Source: Clitopilus passeckerianus (lineage: Eukaryota > Basidiomycota > Agaricomycetes > Agaricales > Entolomataceae). Taken from it: a DNA stretch of 64,000 nt. Each line of letters starts with the position of its first letter. Position 1 is the stretch's first letter. Below are positions 47,921-63,858 of the stretch, piece by piece. The notes under the pieces are model-generated. The model did not search any database, had not been told where the DNA came from, and saw only the letters and a program-made list of their open reading frames with translations. Where the stretch lies: assembly GCA_944990035.1 (NCBI GenBank), contig CALYLX010000126.1:1178001-1242000 (forward strand). The letters run 5' to 3'. The position numbers and the translations under genes are program-made.

Positions 47921-50178
47921 TTATTCTTGGACAATATCCTCCTTGCGCGGCTTCAGTTCAGAATCCTTGATCTCCTTGCCTTGACCAATGATATCTTGTG
48001 CTTCGTCGTCGACGATGATGCCTATTGGATCAGCTATTAGCCTTCCAAGTCAGAAAACACAAGAAAAATGACCTACCGAGACCTTCTTCCTTCACCAGAC
48101 CAAGAACATGCTCAAGCTCAACGAAGCCATCCTTGTCTACGTCAAGTTTCTGGATGACTGCCTGGCCAACTTCGTCATCGGGCCTGTGCTTGATGACGGC
48201 CAATGCCTTCTCCAAATCCTGCACGGAAATCTTTCCCTCTGCATCAGCCGAGATCATCTGCAGAGAGCTGCCAACTCGAGAGTCGTATTCTTCCAATTGT
48301 TTGTCGATCTTGGTCAACATGGTGCGAATGCGCTTGGTGAGTGCTCCAGAAGGTGACTTGGGGTCCTTGAATCACAGCATCAGCAAATTGTCGGGCCGAA
48401 TTGGCAGATATCAGATACCTCCTCGGCTTGCAAGTTCTCTTCCATAAGACTGCGGAGTTCGGCACGTTCCTTGAGCACACTGGATTTCGCGGATAAGATA
48501 GACAGAGCCTCCCCGAGCTCCTTGAGTTGTTCTGTCGTCATGCGAGCATTCTCTTCTTCGAGTTTCTCGGGCATGAGCTATAAAGGATGTTAGCAAAGCT
48601 GGTGGTGTCATAGCAACAGAAACATGCCTCAGAATCAGGGAGCAAAGATTGGGCCGTCTTAGCCTCCAGTTCGTCTGCCTCTCGCTTGGCGCGACGTGCA
48701 TCTTCCTCTTTCTGCTCTTGCTCTTCTTCGTCCTCGATGAGCTCCTGTTGCTGCTGCAAGACCTCAAGTTTCTGCTTGTAGCTGGCATTGTCGGAGTCAA
48801 CTTCGAGTTCAGCTTCGTTGAGCTGTAAATACGTTCAGTCAGTACTCCCGGCCCGAATCAGATCGTTACATACCAAGTTGTCAGGAAGACCGCTCAAGAC
48901 ACTTTCGATGCTGGAAATGACACCCGTCTTGCCGTCTTCATCAGCGCCTATTTTCCTGTCGAAGTAGAAGGCACGTCCCAAGATCAAGAGAACGCCTGAA
49001 ACGCGGTTGTGCAAATGCAGGTCGACCCAGGTAGTCAGCTCCTCCCTTAGCCTGGCAGGCGAAACACCAAAGGTTCTGATCCCACGAGACTGACAGGCAG
49101 CTTGAAGCTCCGAAGTCGATAATTCATCGATGCCTTCGCTATCAATCAACTGGTCGTCGCGGCGGAGGTTCATTAACCGTGTTCGGATAGTACCACGAAG
49201 GAAGTTGTCAGTGCCGAACGCGTTCAAGCCCATGTAACGGGACATGGAAACGAGTTGTGGTCGGGAAAGGTTATCCAGAGTGAGGTCATCGTCGAAAAGC
49301 CTAGCGACATTGATGATATCTTGCTTGGAGGGGGATTCACCGGTGGAGCGGACCTGTCCACGCCTCAGTTCGGCAAGGATAGAACGACAGCTATGAACCA
49401 TACCTTGCGGAAGAACTCCTTGAATGCTTCGCTTCCGACAATGTGTGCGTTGGCTTTGAGTCCGGATTCTCTCAAAGTCTCTTGTAAGAACTTGGCCATG
49501 TCCAAGCGAACACGCAGGAGTTTGCGTTGCTTCTCTTCCTGGAGTACACTTTAGTTGTCTCCTGAGCACGAGTGAGTGGTGGAAGTACTCACAGCAGCAA
49601 ATTTGTCTTCGAATGTGGACGGAAGCATGTTGGGGAACAACTTGAGGGCAACTGGCAGTAGCAACTCCATGAATGGCACAATGATGAAAACAGCGAACGG
49701 CACGAGTCGGAGGAGATCTTGTGTAGTACGCCTCAACTGACGTATGATGAGCATCCCATTCGCCAATTGAAAGCGAGTTTTACTCACCTGTCTGCGTTCA
49801 CGACGCGTGAGGGTCTCTCCGTGCAAGATTTTCCATGTTAGCCGAGACGAGATACGAATTTCAGTTGCTAGAAGTTTGGAGCCATGCCAATAATGTTGAG
49901 CTTCATGTTTAACCTTCTTCCAGACTCTGGTGCTAAGAGGAGCCTTTATTTCCTTTGAAGGTGGTGAGGGAGGTGGTGACGATTTTGATTCCGCGTTGGC
50001 TGCCGAAGAATCCGAGCTCGACGTTGACTGCGGCCTCAAAAGAATGGGAGTAGGTCGGCGCAAAGCTAGAGCTGTTGGCCTGTATAGAACTAAAGAGCGA
50101 CGACTATGTTGGCGAAGGAGAACGGTGGAGGCCGTCCGTGGTAGCCATAGACCAGCCCCAGAGCTTATAATGGTCATA
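47921..50178 (-). CDS. LETM1: LETM1 mitochondrial cation/proton exchange and ribosome-binding protein
   Basis: The first ATG in frame is at 50178 ([17 protein letters not shown]), an Arg/Ser-rich presequence. A soluble segment with [20 protein letters not shown] precedes [20 protein letters not shown] and the single membrane helix ([20 protein letters not shown]). The matrix ribosome-binding-like domain follows ([40 protein letters not shown]), then coiled coils ([20 protein letters not shown]) and two EF-hand-like loops near the C-terminus ([24 protein letters not shown]). LETM1 keeps K+/Ca2+/H+ balance of the inner membrane. The second loop has His where position 12 is normally Glu. About nine exons; the stop is at 47921-47923. 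Confidence 0.93.
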
Positions 50179-50221
50179 GAGGAGAGAGCAAGTAGGCGTT
50201 GTTTGTTCGTGTTGGCGCCCA

Positions 50222-51770
50222 ATGTCTTCTCCCCTCCTTGACCCTTCCAGTCCAGAATACAAAAAGGCTCAACGTCTTCATCGCAAGACTACGAGAAATA
50301 GAGATCCTGAAATCAGTTCAACATGGACACCATTCCGAGCCGCAGAGAAATACTATAAGGCACATTTTCCTCCACCGGATCTGTCAAATGTGCTTGATCT
50401 CGCAACTCTGGATCCCTCCAGATCTCAAGAAGTTCGGCAAGGTGGTTGGCAGGGAGAAGCACGCTCTAATATCTGCACGGAACTTATAGGTCTCAATAAT
50501 ACAAGATTCTATACATTCCGAAGTATTCCTGGTGCCGTAGCCATTCAATACGCAACCTTAGAGCAAGACATTCATTGAAATGCCTCCTAGGCCTCGTCGT
50601 GCTTCCGTCGTTCATATCCAAAGAAAAACAAAGGGAGCTCGTTCGCTGGGCCTTGTCAGAACATGCTCGGCCTCCCAATGCGACGAACCTAGATACACAC
50701 TATCTAGTACCCGAGGAAGGCATTTGGAATGCGACTGTGCAGTCCCGTGCAGATCCTTCTTCAGAGATTACCGTCCAACCACGGGATGCTGTTGAGTTTG
50801 AATCGGTGAACTACGAGCCTGTTGGACCAAGGCAGCTGGTCAACAATACACCTGCAACACCATCCACTTATAATCACATTGCAACCACTCCAAAACTTCC
50901 TCAGGCACCTTCATCAACGGTCCACCCAAGTAAACCATCAGAGCTCCTCCCCAAGCTAAGATGGGCAAACGTTGGATGGTTCTATCACTGGGGTACTAAG
51001 CAGTATGATTTTGCACAAGGCCCCGGCACAATACAACCGCTTGTGAGGGATCTCTGCAAGAAAGCAGTTTCCGATGTGGATTGGGAGCAGGCTTACAGTG
51101 GTACGAGTATGAACTGGGAGGAACCAGAACCCGGTTGGAAAACCTGGAATGATACCTATGGTGAATATATATTGTCCACTTGATCTCGGAATATTGAACC
51201 TCACCACCTGCCTCCAAGAACCTGACGCTGGAATTGTCAACTTCTATCAAGTGAAGGTAATCACTTGGAATAGTTGAATACATCATTTCCTCTAATCAAT
51301 TATGCAAGGATACTCTAATGGCACATGTTGATCGATCAGAGGTTTGCGCCACATCGCCTTTGGTGTCTATATCGTGAGCCTTCCAACACGTTAACATATA
51401 ATTTTAGTTAATCCTTGTACCAGGCTTGGGAATGCAGCGGTATTTCTCATTGGCGGTCTGACGAGAGACTCGGAACCGATCCCTATTCTCCTCAGATCAG
51501 GAGACGTTGTGATAATGTCGGGCCCAGACTGTAGAAGAGCCTATCACGGTGAGTATTGTTTCGTCAGTCTTTCAGATTCTGTTCTCATCAGCCAAAGGTG
51601 TGCCAAGGATTCTGGATGGGACACTTCCTAATCACCTTGCTATCTCTGAAGGGGATGAAGAATGGCCACCGTATGCGGAATACCTCGAAACGACCAGAAT
51701 CAACGTGAATGTTCGGCAAGTATTTCCCAAAGGTTTCAATCCACTGCAACCAGCTACGGTACAGAGCTAA
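50222..51770 (+). CDS. ALKBH1: AlkB homolog 1-type Fe(II)/2-oxoglutarate dioxygenase
   Basis: The start at 50222 gives [20 protein letters not shown]; an intron at 50532-50590 joins RSIPG to [20 protein letters not shown]. The catalytic core includes [20 protein letters not shown], then [20 protein letters not shown] with the metal-binding His-x-Asp, [15 protein letters not shown], and [16 protein letters not shown] with the distal His. The C-terminal [11 protein letters not shown] supplies the 2OG-binding Arg. The order matches ALKBH1, which demethylates tRNA m1A and mitochondrial or cytosolic RNA or DNA 6mA, depending on species. Five or six exons. Its start codon is 43 bp from that of LETM1 on the opposite strand. 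Confidence 0.92.
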
Positions 51771-51980
51771 TAATATCAAATACACACATTCAGATTAGAA
51801 GCACCTAAATATATTTCATTTCTCCCAGAAATGTTGAAATTTCGATGCTTCCCGAGCGTGACTGTGACATTTCTATGATGCAGTAAAACTGTACAGTTTA
51901 CGATCAATACATTCCCACGACAAGGTTATTGAGATTCCAACTACCCGACCACCGTACCGAACGACTCGTGCATACTAGCC

Positions 51981-52406
51981 ATGGAGAACGACGCCGTGAG
52001 TGCCCTTTGAATGATTATCCTGATTTTGGGCTAATTTATTTGGCCAGGGCATCCTTGTTGACCTTTACGTCCCCCGCAAATGCGCCGCTACTAGTATGTA
52101 GATCCAGTTTTGTGCAAGAAATTTACGAATTAAATGATCGATCTTCGCAGACCGGCTCATCACCTCCAAGGACCACGCCTCCGTCCAGATCAGCATTGCT
52201 GATGTTGATGCCAATGGCCGTGCACTGAACACCTCCACCACCTTCGCCCTCTGCGGTCAGGTGCGATCACAGGGTGAGAGCGATGATTCGCTGAACCGCC
52301 TCGCAACAAAAGCCGGATGTACGTATCTGTGTCCCAGTTCACTGCTAATTCTGGCATCTGACCTTGTCTTTTAGTGCTCCGCAACGTCTGGTCGTACCAA
52401 AAGTAG
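51981..52406 (+). CDS. RPS21: 40S ribosomal protein eS21
   Basis: A small four-exon gene. The start ATG at 51981 encodes MENDA; the next exons give [60 protein letters not shown] and [16 protein letters not shown]. The length (about 87 residues) and sequence match eS21 throughout. It is needed for late 40S maturation. Introns lie at 51994-52051, 52094-52150 and 52320-52374 by approximate reading. Confidence 0.97.
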
Positions 52407-52660
52407 ACTCAAACGCGATTTCCCGTACTGTTCTAAATACTTTGCCGCTATCCATACACATTTCCATTCATTGTCCCTTGCGCACGTGATTTAGCCTGTT
52501 ATTGATGGTAAAGCATTGCTGCTGCGGGGCTCTTCAGACTCGCAGCTCGTTATGAGCGCAGCCATTAACTCTCCTCCTCTACTATCACGAAGCTTGGTTG
52601 GTATCTGCAGCTTCTTTGACCTATAAACGTTCTTAGACGAGTTCTGTATAGTCTGATTCA

Positions 52661-55623
52661 ATGGTTGAGATCAGAAGGTCTGACGTACCAGCTCCATCGA
52701 CCTCTTCGCTCCCATTGGCGACCGGAGACGATACTTATCGGCTTGTGTATTCAAAATCCAAAGTATATGTTAATCCCACTGCGTATGCGAGAGATAACAT
52801 TCCAGGATTCATCGCGATTGTGAAGAGAGTGCGTGGACCCAGCGTCAATCTAATTATAATGCTCAATGCTTTCTGACAGGAAGCTCAAAATCCATCATAC
52901 TTGGTGTCGTGGATACCTGAAGCACTTTTAAATGAGAAAGGATCCTCGGAATGGGACAAATTCGTTAAGATGGAGGATAAAGCGGTCAAGGACGATGAGG
53001 ATGACGGTGGGTCGAGATCATACTACTAGTACTCACCCCACACGTACTGAGCCCTCACTTTCTAGATGTCGTCTTCATAGATTTACCTACACAAAGGCCA
53101 GAGTCATACACCTTCTCTGTGCCGTTGACATCGGTCTACTCTCTCGTGGTGCGCCCTCCGACCCTTTCGTCATGGCGTCAGTGCATGTTTTGCCACGATA
53201 TGCTCTTGAAAGCTGATGCATAGTTTTACAGATGGCTACATTACGATTAACCTTATTAACGGAGAGACTTTACCCACTTTATACTTTCATGACGACGAGT
53301 CCCTCTCATTCACCGCAACCTCCCCAGTTGCAAATCCAACCGGAAGCTATCCACCGTCCAAGCATCCACCTCCCAAAACAGGGTATTCCTGGGGAGGAGA
53401 CGATTTCCTAGCACGCTTACGGTCTTACTCGCATGTTCTGCGGTCCACCCTACAGCCGACGCTGTTCCTCATTGACCCCTCTCGCGCGGACATCGAAGCC
53501 CACTCCACGCAAATATTCGACGACGATGCTGTGGACGATATACTCGCTCAATCCTCTTACGCCAATTCGCACTCTCCAGTCCCTGCGCATCGTCGGCCTA
53601 GACCATTATCGAGCGCTGCTACTTCCAATCCTTACTCTGAGCGGTCCTCCATCCTCCATCGGTCCCTTGTATCCCCACCTGTCTCACCTGCTTCAGCCTC
53701 CCCGTCTCAAGCTCGGCTGGCCCTTCTGCATTCTTTTGCAAATATTACCAGGGCGACTCGACATGCCGCACAGAACATTCTTTCCCATCCTCTTGCTAAG
53801 CCGATTGTCCCACATCTCCCAGACCCTGTCCGAAGTCTAGTTAATGCCAATGGGGAGACTGAGTGGGGAAGCTGGGTTGAAAAGGGCGGCGTTGGAGAGT
53901 TTGAAGCAGCCCGCGTTTACTTGGCTAGATGGGCGAGGATTGTTGCCGAAGAGGGCGAGCGTGCACGTCGTCTGGAAGCACAGGCAATCCCTTCTTCTGC
54001 GTCCTCCGCACTCGGAGAAGAAGCGTCCTCACTGGGGATCTTTGAGCTCCTTCATTCGACGTCCAACTTGCCCACGCCTAAACCTTCAAGAGACCCAGCA
54101 CATCCTATTGATGAGAAGCTTTGGGCCTCCTGGTTCGCGGCGGATGGCAGACCGAAGGTCAAGCTTGAAGAGGTGAAGCGAGAGATCTTCAGAAGAGGCA
54201 TCAGTGCCAAAGGGACCTTGCGACAGAGGATATGGCCATTCCTTTTGGGAGTGCACAAATGGGAAACCACGCAAGCTGAACGGGATGCAGATTGGAAGAA
54301 CAAATGGTAGGTTCGCCGCTGCATGTCAACTTGAAATTGCCTCTGATTTCGTGACTACAGTCAAACATATCAAGACTTCAAGGATCACTGGTGTGGTGTC
54401 CCCGAGGTTTTTGAGAGTCAATCAGTGGTGGAGGTCCGTAATTCTTCTAAGCTACTTACACTGTTGCTCATCAATCACAGGAGAGGCATCGGATAGACGT
54501 AGACTGTCGGCGTACGGATCGAAGCCAACCTCTCTTTGCAAACGATCCCCCACCTTCCGCGGATGAGAAAAAGTCAAAGAAGGCTTATTCCTCCATATCT
54601 CCCTCTCTCAACGAGATCGGTGCTCAGTCACCGAGTAATGAGCATATCGATCGGCTTGCCTCTATCCTCCTCACATACAACTTCTATGAGAAGGAATTAG
54701 GTTTGTTAACTTTTTCGTGTTGCAAGCCCTTGCTGACATTCTCAGGTTATGTCCAAGGGATGTCAGACCTTTGTTCACCCATCTACGTTGTAATGGATGC
54801 GAATGAGGAGTTGACGTTCTGGTGCTTTGTCGAGGTTATGAACCGGATGAAGCAGAATTTTCTGCGTGACCAAAGCGGGATGAAGAGGCAGCTACTGTTA
54901 CTTCAGCAACTTATTGGGATGATGGACCCAGAGCTATACAGGCATCTTGGTCAGTCTCTGTGCTCTGAACTGTCCTTTTATTGATAGACCTTGCAGAGAA
55001 AACTGATGGCCTGAATTTATTCTTCTGCTTCCGGTAAGTTATCCGTAGTCGCAGTCGTAGCGACAATTTAACCGGTTGCACTAGCTGGATCCTCATTTCA
55101 TTCAAGCGAGAATTTCCCTTCACGGAAATTCTGAGATTGTGGGAGGTTTTGTGGACAGACTACTACAGCAGCAATTTCGTGCTATTTGTAGCGCTGGCAG
55201 TGCTCGAATCGCATCGTGACATGATCTTGAGGTATCTAGTCGAGGTACGCTTCCTTTTCTGGACAACATACTACCTACTGAAACCTTTGTGCATACAGTT
55301 CGACGAGATTCTCAAGGTATGAATATTAAACCTTACTTTCCCAGGAGGTGCTGACTGATTTTTCTTAGTATTGTAATGAACTCAGCATGACGATTGAACT
55401 CGACACCACCCTTGCCCAGGCCGAAGTTCTCTTCCTATCTTTTGCTCAGCTCATGGCGGACATGGACCGCCGGTCAGCAGAAGCACCATTAGGAACAGCT
55501 AACGTTTTACGGAGAAGGGTAGCAACAGAACCACCCACACCTTCTGACAGCCTTCTAGACAACCATTTCGCCCATGTAGCAGAGTCTCTGAAGGAACTTC
55601 TCAGTACTAGTCGCACGAAGTGA
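52661..55623 (+). CDS. GYP7: Rab GTPase-activating protein Gyp7 (TBC1D15 family)
   Basis: The N-terminal Rab-binding domain begins YRLVYSKSKVYVNPTAYARD with IPGFIAIVKR, then EAQNPSYLVSWIPEALLNEK and FTDGYITINLINGETLPTLY FHD-type strands. A Ser/Pro-rich linker leads to the TBC domain: GTLRQRIWPFLLGVHKWETT, the arginine finger HRIDVDCRRTDRSQPLF (IxxDxxR) and the glutamine finger EKELGYVQGMSDLCSPIYVV, followed by WCFVEVMNRMKQNFLRDQSG and FFCFRWILISFKREFPF. Both fingers are intact, so GAP activity is likely. Gyp7/TBC1D15 acts on Rab7/Ypt7 at vacuoles and late endosomes. About nine exons. The TBC part begins in the exon ending near 54308. Confidence 0.93.
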
Positions 55624-55783
55624 AGATAGTTGATAAACGGGGTTTCTCATTTGCAAGATGCATAGAGCGGCAAGCCCTTGGGTTATATTGTACGCTTTAA
55701 CACGTATACATCTGCTAAACTTCATTAGACATGGGTAGCATAATTATTTAGGCATGGCAATAAGATAAGGACGATTACACTCT

Positions 55784-56997
55784 TTACTTCCTTGCCCGTT
55801 GCGAACGCTTAGGTCTTTGAGACTGGGTTTGGGACAGAGGTTGGGTGGCCGAAGGAGTGCCTTCTTCATCCTCGTCCTCGTCCTCCTCGTCTTCTTCACT
55901 GCGATGTCGGCGAGATTGACGGCGGTTATCGTCTCCTTCCCTTGCTGCTGCCTCTCCAACTTGCACAAGGGGCTGCTGATCCCATTTCTTTGGCCATTTG
56001 GCTTCACATGCTGGGCATGCACTCTTTCCGGTCGACAAATAATGGTTGAAGCAGAATCGATGCATACGAATCTTGCAGTTCGGTGTATGACACGCGACGC
56101 CACGGGTCAGGATCTGCTCCCATTAGCTTCAGAAGACAGCAGCCGATGTGGTAACTAACCTCCATGCATATTGTGCATTCGATCAACTCATTAGGATAGT
56201 TTTGTTTGAGGTAGCTAGTCAGTTCAAGCAATGACCGAGTTGACAAGGTATATCGAGCCTTCCTGTTAGAATAAAGAAATCTATTTTATATCTTCCGCTA
56301 ACTGAAAGAAGTGTTTTTCACTTACTTGCTTTTGAGCAACCACCCTCTAGCGACGAAGCTATCCAGGACTACTTCCGCCTGGGCTTTGGTCATATTCGTC
56401 TTCGGTGTTATGTTGCTCACCTCGCGCAAAGCAGCGAGAGAAGACACCGAAAAGGACTCGTTAGAAGCAGTCATGATAGCCTCAATCTGTGGAGTTAGTT
56501 CAGCGAAAAGCAAAGCTTCGCAGAGGTGACCTATCCCTCACGATATTTCTGAAGAACGCGATCTCAGATGGTGTATAGTCAGTAGCCATTTGAGCTACTT
56601 CATCTCCCTTCGCGTTTACCTGTTATTGGGGTTGGATTCACGAAGATATATGTCAAAGACTCTACAGGAACGTACCAAACCGAAGAAAAGCCTTTCAGTA
56701 TCGTATGCTTCATCTCGAATTTGACGAAATTCAAGATCCAGAAGGTCCAAAGAGCGGTTGAGTTTTTCCACAAAACTGGTCCATGCTGCCTCTGTGGCCG
56801 GTCCGGGAACTATTTCTGGGTCTACAGCTAGTGGAGACAAATGGTTGGCTTGAAAAATCTTCTGAAATTCCAAAAAGCTGACCTTGCACAGCGGCTCTAC
56901 ATTTTTTCCAAAGCAATTGTGCCAACACCTTTGACATCATGCCCCTAGATAGAACAGCTTGTAGGTAGAGCCTATTTATGTCGTGTACAGACGGCAT
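55784..56997 (-). CDS. NSE1: SMC5/6 complex RING-like subunit Nse1
   Basis: MPSVHDINRLYLQAVLSRGM starts the protein at 56997; the open frame upstream has no ATG. A winged-helix part follows (WTSFVEKLNRSLDLLDLEFR, QAEVVLDSFVARGWLLKSK, YTLSTRSLLELTSYLKQNY). The C-terminal variant RING reads ECTICMEILTRGVACHTPNC, KIRMHRFCFNHYL and SACPACEAKWPKKW, joined across an intron at about 56113-56160, with all Cys/His ligands in C4HC3 order. The tail is acidic, then Arg/Ser/Gln-rich (EEDEEDEDEDEEG). Nse1 with Nse3/Nse4 bridges the SMC5/6 heads for repair of replication damage. Five exons. Convergent with GYP7. Confidence 0.9.
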
Positions 56998-57193
56998 GGT
57001 GGAACGCGTCAAGTTGAGATGGTGGGTAAGAGGAAGCAGAGCCAAAACGCGTGCCGTGACCTGAGGCGCGTCTTGTTACAAGGTAAATTGATCACGTCGC
57101 GCCTGTCAATTTCCGGATGCTTACAACAATCATGAATATACTGATACAAAACATAGCTAATACAATTGTACAAAAGCGACAAATTCTATTTGT

Positions 57194-58949
57194 TCAGCCA
57201 ATTATCATCGCCTCTGCCGCTTCCTTCTGAGCTTTGTGAAGGCCCATACTACGTGCAGCATACTGATTGGGGTGTGTTACACTTTCCTTCTCCAGTCCAT
57301 CTCCCTTCTTCACCCCAAGTTTCGCGTGAGTAATTTCAAACACACGTGTGCATGCAACATGATAGTGTCCTGCTTTAACTATGTTCATGATTTCGGGTAG
57401 GTCCGTTGTAGAGAGCCCATGAGAGCCGTATGCCGTGAGCAGTGCAGTCTGCAGATTTTCAGGTGAATAATGTCTGTAGGGGCAGCCATAATCAGATGTT
57501 CCTGGCTGTAGAATCTGTTGGCAACTATCAAGAAGGGTAAGCAGTTGCAGAGCAGGTTTCGGCAGAAGATTACCTTTTGGCGGGGTAGTTGGCACGCTTG
57601 CCCTCCAAACCATATGAATGTCGAATGTTGTATTTGTACTCTTTGTTGAACTTGTCGTCTGTTATCCGACTGAAAGATTTTCTCCAGAAGGCCACAGCTT
57701 CGTCGATTGATAGACCCAAAACCTTTCGAATGAGTGTGTCAGCCTGTGTCCCCGAATTTATTCGGGACGCACCTTCAAGAAGAGGCCGTATTGAAGACGC
57801 CCAAAGTGCTTGAGATGATGATCTCGGCGTAGCTTGTCGTGACATGTTCGCATACACAACGGGAAGTGCTTGAAGGCGAGCTCATCAACCATTTCAGCTT
57901 TGATTTCGTCTAGATTTGCATTAGGATCGGGGTTACTCCATTCAGAAGGGACGCCGCCAAGGAAGCTGCGGGAAAGGCTCTCTAGGATAGGCATGAGACG
58001 TGTATCCTCATCAAGGCGAGGTATTGCTCGTGCAGTTGCCTGGTACAGATTATCAGCATCGCAGGCGAAGATTGCGAGAATACTTCTCACCTCTAACGCC
58101 TTCTGTAGATGAGTCTCAAATTCCTGAAAAACAATACTTGACTGTTCCTTCCCTGGGACGTAAGCCCAACCTCCCCTCAGGAACACCTTCCGTTTCTCGA
58201 CTAGATCAGGGACACGAGTCCAAGGGACTTTGTAGAATGCTTCCTGATTGAAGTTCTCGACCCTTTGACGTTCGTTCCAAGGGCCTTGGTATGCCGCCAG
58301 CAGCTCAGAGTTATACTGCTGCCTCTCACTTTCACCCACCTGTCTCTCGTGAGGCAAGGGTAAATTATGAGCAAATACGACTTACAGATATCCAGCTAAA
58401 GTTCCTCGACCTCAAGAACGAGTCGCGGTCAGTTGTTGTCAGTTCTTCATAGCGAACTCTGAACAAGTTTGATTCTGTTTTGACGAATCGCCGTCTCAGA
58501 TCCTCCCTGTATGAACGCCATCTATTCTGAGTGGAAGACCAGGAATAAGAGTAGCCACTTACGAGCGACAGAAGGCAAGGCGTAATACAAAGTGGCCTAG
58601 TTGGTCCTTCTTGAAGTCTGCCTCCTTCCCTTTCATCTCCAGATATTTTGCGCATTGGCCCTTCGTCACATCCTTGAGTTCGGCCCAAGTACGGTTACGT
58701 GCGCCAGACGATTCAATTTCAGCCAATATACGCATTCGATCAATCGCAGACACCTCGAACTCCTCAACAGTCACATCAGAGGTTGGGGGTTTATCGTAGC
58801 TGAGTGAATCGATATGTGCTCAGACACCATAGACAGGTAATGAATACATACAAGTTTATTCTTGGCCATCCTGTGGGACCTCTAGGAGTCAATGATACAT
58901 GAAGGTCTGGTTTCCCTTCCTGTACAGTTTGCTTGGACTGTTTAAACAT
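57194..58949 (-). CDS. PRI2: DNA primase large subunit (Fe-S)
   Basis: The true start is the ATG at 58949 (MFKQSKQTVQEGKPDLHVSL); exon 1 ends at 58852 and splices to 58799, rebuilding WPRINFYDKPPTSDVTVEEF, a primase hallmark. Helical blocks GQCAKYLEMKGKEADFKKDQ, SEDLRRRFVKTESNLFRVRY and AYQGPWNERQRVENFNQEAF follow. The four cysteines of the [4Fe-4S] cluster are present: HFPLCMRTCHDKL, NCQQIL, SDYGCPYRHY and HYHVACTRVFE. PRI2 with PRI1 starts RNA primers for DNA polymerase alpha. About six exons. The C-terminus ends KEAAEAMIIG. It is separated from the USP7 gene by an unusually long 655-bp divergent gap. Confidence 0.95.
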
Positions 58950-59604
58950 CGAGCAGCCTGGTTACGAATGGTGGTCAGTGTAAACGCGGTCAAGATTTGT
59001 CACGGACACGACTCGTAACGCGTGTTGTCACGCTCACACGAGGTTATCGTAGCCAAAAATTGCTGTCAACGGGTACAAGTGGAAACAAAAATAGGCCTTG
59101 AAGCTTACAGAGCGTCCCAAAGTCCTATACAGGTAGCGTATGATGCTCTGTGAAATATTACCGGCAGCGAATTGGTATATAATCCCACAAGCGACCTCAA
59201 TGTGGAGCCGATCTTCAGTTCGGCGCATTGTCAATGAAGCATGGGTGATCACTGCGCAAGCACTGGACATTGTCCCTGTGTTTCTTAGACGCTTCCTGTT
59301 CTGTAAGATAAATTGTGGATTTGGAGCCCTCAAAAGGTGTAACCAAATGGCAGGGCGGGACATGCCGTTGATTTCGGTTCCAGCCGAAGTCCCGACTTGT
59401 GCCCAAGTCAGACTTTGTAAGGCACTGCGTAACCTGATAAACGATTCCCTTGACAGAGTCCGCCTTGACTTCATCTACAACGTCTCTTCATTGCTCGGGA
59501 AGCATAGAGTTTCAAGGATCCTGCTTGTCTACAAGTGATTATTGTGCTATCCATTGGTTTCGCAAGACAGCCGCATTTCTGACTTTAGCTACAAAAGCCG
59601 CCAT
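58950..59604. other. Divergent intergenic region of PRI2 and USP7 genes with unassigned open frames
   Basis: A 655-bp region between the two start codons, long for this window. It holds open frames of over 130 codons on both strands (plus 59140-59538, minus 59034-59474) and a shorter minus frame at 59215-59406. None resembles a known family. It may be ordinary promoter sequence, a small lineage-specific gene or a remnant; I cannot decide from sequence. Confidence 0.45.

Positions 59605-63858
<4,254 letters not shown>

Noticed and set aside
50179..50222. LETM1 start at 50222, overlapping the ALKBH1 start
   Set aside because: It would begin with TTG. The ATG at 50178 begins a presequence-like N-terminus.
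58840..58869. ATG at 58869 (MAKNKL) as the start of the primase large subunit
   Set aside because: It cannot splice in frame to YDKPPTSDV. The frame from the ATG at 58949 reads through GWPRINF and restores the conserved NFYDKPP junction, so the downstream ATG is in the wrong frame.
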